This document shows, piece by piece, positions 8,921 through 10,429 of a stretch of DNA of 10,429 bases. Origin of the DNA: Acanthamoeba lenticulata (Eukaryota > Discosea > Longamoebia > Acanthamoebidae); the NCBI GenBank assembly GCA_002179805.1, contig NAVB01001272.1:1-10429 (forward strand), written 5' to 3'. A program made the translations under genes and the position numbers. The notes beneath the pieces were generated by a model. The model was not told where the DNA came from and searched no databases. It saw only the letters and a program-made list of their open reading frames with translations. Positions within the stretch are counted from its first letter, which is position 1. Every line of letters begins with the position of its first letter.

Positions 8921-10429
8921 ATGCGGAGCGGACGAAAGCTCACGAGTCTGCTCGTTCTCGCAAGTCTGCCAATGTCTGTTGTGCTCCTCTACATGCTTGA
9001 TTTTTCCATTGACTTTCGACCTCATGCTGTGCCTGAAGACGACTCCTTTTTTTCTTTTCTGGCATACAAGGGTTCCTCTTCCTCCATGACATGGCCGGCG
9101 TTGGCGTTTCCGTGGTGCCACCGGCCATCTCCGCCAGCCAACGAGACGTTCTTCATCATCTCTGCTGGACAAGACCACCGCCGCTTGTCCTTTGTCCACA
9201 ACCGCATCGTGCCACCGGCTCTGCTGTTGAGCCAAGAGTCGCTGGCCTTTGCCGACCTGATCGAGCAGGCCCTCGTCGACGCAAGGAACCAGAAGCAGCC
9301 GCCACCCACCGTCGTGATCGTGCAGATCCACATGGCCGTCCGGCGCGAGTTCCTCCTTCCGCCCGGGCGCGACAAGGCGGAGCCCGAGTACGACAGCCAC
9401 CCGCGCCCTGACCTCTTTTCCACTGCCGAGCTGTCCGTGGCGCACGGAGACCAAGACGCTTCGACGACGACGACGACAACGACGACAACGACAAGGACGC
9501 TGCCGGCCCGCTCTTGCGTGCCCGTCATCCCCATCCGCACCCACTGGCGCATGAAATTCAAGCACATCCCCTACCAAGACCTGGTCGCGCGTTGCGCGTT
9601 CGTCCTCGACGACGAGGCTGAGCTCGCACCGTTCCTTGATGAGACCGGCGACAAGGCACGCGAAGGGGCGTGGCTCGTGGTGCATGCGGCCAACGCGACG
9701 GCGCGCCTGCCGCTGGCCCACGTGTTCCACTTCCCGCGGGCGCGGCCCCTGCTCACCCCCGCTCAGGTGACGCGCCCTGCCGAGGGCTTCCCGTCAGCGC
9801 CATGGCGGCTCGCCAGGCAGCTCGCGTTGCAGCGTGGCTTGCTTCATCAAGAGAACAACGGCAACGACGACAAAAACGAGAGAAAGAGTATACGTGTAGC
9901 GGCAGTCTGCACGAAAAAGTTCTCGTGGAGCCATGACGACGTGCTGTGGCTTCTGTGGACGCTAGACATTGTGGGCGTAGACCACGTCATCCTGGGCATC
10001 GTCTCGGCCCAGCTCGAGCTGGCCACCGTGCGCGCCTCAATGGCAGGACACCCGGGCCTGTCCGAGCGGGTGACGCTGGTCGACGTGCAGATCCCGCCGA
10101 ACCAGACCTACTCCTACCTCCTCCAGTCCACGACGTGGGACCTCTTCATGCGCTGGCAGGCCGACTTTGACTTTGCCTTTTTGCTGGACACCGACGAGTT
10201 TGTTGAGTTGTTTGACGCCTCGTCGTCAACACGGCTTGACGTGAAGCGCTTCATCGAGCTCAACCGCGCCCAGATTGAGGCCAGCGGCAGCGTCTACTTT
10301 CAGCGGAAACGCCTACTGCGCAGTCTCGCTCATGACCGAAACGAGCCCCTGCTCTTCCCTCTGCTCAACGAGTCGCTTCTACACGGCGGCCACATGCTCG
10401 CGAAGCTCCCTACCGAAAAGCACGGCAAG
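8921..10429 (+). CDS. Type II membrane glycosyltransferase, GT92/DUF23-like (3' end outside window)
   Basis: Probably a Golgi or ER glycosyltransferase that adds a sugar to glycans. The frame is open for 503 codons from the ATG at 8921 to the window end, with no intron needed. An in-frame TGA at 8915-8917 fixes this ATG as the first. Residues 1-6 are basic and residues 7-28 hydrophobic, a signal anchor that would put the rest in the lumen; four N-x-S/T sequons (N74, N258, N394, N483) fit that. A stem-like region of about 300 residues carries ten threonines in a row near residues 182-191. The catalytic part starts near residue 325 with VAAVCTKKFSW, then WTLDIVGVDHVILG and, at 423-427, DTDEF. 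This follows the GT92 pattern (C-x-K-N/F-E..., G-V-D-H-x-x, D-x-D-E-F), where D-x-D binds the metal and nucleotide sugar. The Asn-Glu usual after C-x-K in GT92 is not evident here, so the family is tentative; another GT-A fold family is possible. Confidence 0.8.
   Translation, partial: MRSGRKLTSLLVLASLPMSVVLLYMLDFSIDFRPHAVPEDDSFFSFLAYKGSSSSMTWPALAFPWCHRPSPPANETFFIISAGQDHRRLSFVHNRIVPPALLLSQESLAFADLIEQALVDARNQKQPPPTVVIVQIHMAVRREFLLPPGRDKAEPEYDSHPRPDLFSTAELSVAHGDQDASTTTTTTTTTTRTLPARSCVPVIPIRTHWRMKFKHIPYQDLVARCAFVLDDEAELAPFLDETGDKAREGAWLVVHAANATARLPLAHVFHFPRARPLLTPAQVTRPAEGFPSAPWRLARQLALQRGLLHQENNGNDDKNERKSIRVAAVCTKKFSWSHDDVLWLLWTLDIVGVDHVILGIVSAQLELATVRASMAGHPGLSERVTLVDVQIPPNQTYSYLLQSTTWDLFMRWQADFDFAFLLDTDEFVELFDASSSTRLDVKRFIELNRAQIEASGSVYFQRKRLLRSLAHDRNEPLLFPLLNESLLHGGHMLAKLPTEKHGK
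9461..9493 (+). repeat. ACG/ACA microsatellite encoding poly-threonine
   Basis: TCG followed by ten ACG/ACA codons, giving a ten-threonine run in the lumenal stem region of the putative glycosyltransferase. The surrounding sequence is ordinary coding sequence, so the run is probably a slippage expansion tolerated in a flexible stem. Confidence 0.85.

Noticed and set aside
8900..9730. A 276-codon minus-strand frame over the glycosyltransferase 5' end
   Set aside because: The plus strand has a signal anchor, sequons and a continuous 503-codon frame with a D-x-D motif; the antisense product shows no domain.

Overview
This is a piece of a nuclear eukaryotic genome, most likely a free-living amoeba of the Acanthamoeba/Balamuthia type or a similar GC-rich protist. 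The reasons are two genes interrupted by eight short introns (54 to 113 nt), GC-rich coding sequence against AT-rich intergenic DNA and mostly AT-rich introns, Kozak-like ATG contexts without ribosome binding sites, and an F-box plus short-ankyrin-repeat protein of a kind abundant in amoebae and their giant viruses. The organism assignment is inference; the intron structures were read directly from the sequence.

Layout. (1) 79-1728, plus strand: an intronless gene for a 549-residue F-box/ankyrin-repeat protein with an internal tandem duplication. (2) 1845-3239, minus strand: a seven-exon gene for DIM1/DIMT1 (KsgA family), the 18S rRNA dimethyladenosine methyltransferase; its reading frame rejoins exactly to 308 residues, and one intron is of the rare GC-AG class. 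(3) 3240-3523: a 284-nt divergent intergenic region, the likely shared promoter. (4) 3524-8782, plus strand: a three-exon gene for a 1693-residue protein with an N-terminal Cys/His cluster, a GLEBS-like motif (the Gle2/Rae1-binding segment of NUP98), a Schlafen-type AlbA_2 domain that keeps its putative catalytic acids, and a long acidic and serine-rich tail. (5) 8921 to the window end, plus strand: the 5' part (503 codons) of a gene for a type II membrane glycosyltransferase, GT92/DUF23-like, with a D-x-D motif.

The genes do not form an operon or an obvious pathway. DIM1 acts in ribosome biogenesis. The large protein may connect an RNA-processing or RNA-cleaving domain to the nuclear pore or mRNA export machinery through its GLEBS-like motif; this combination is the most unusual thing in the window. 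The F-box/ankyrin protein is probably a substrate adaptor for a ubiquitin ligase, and the last gene probably acts in Golgi glycan synthesis.
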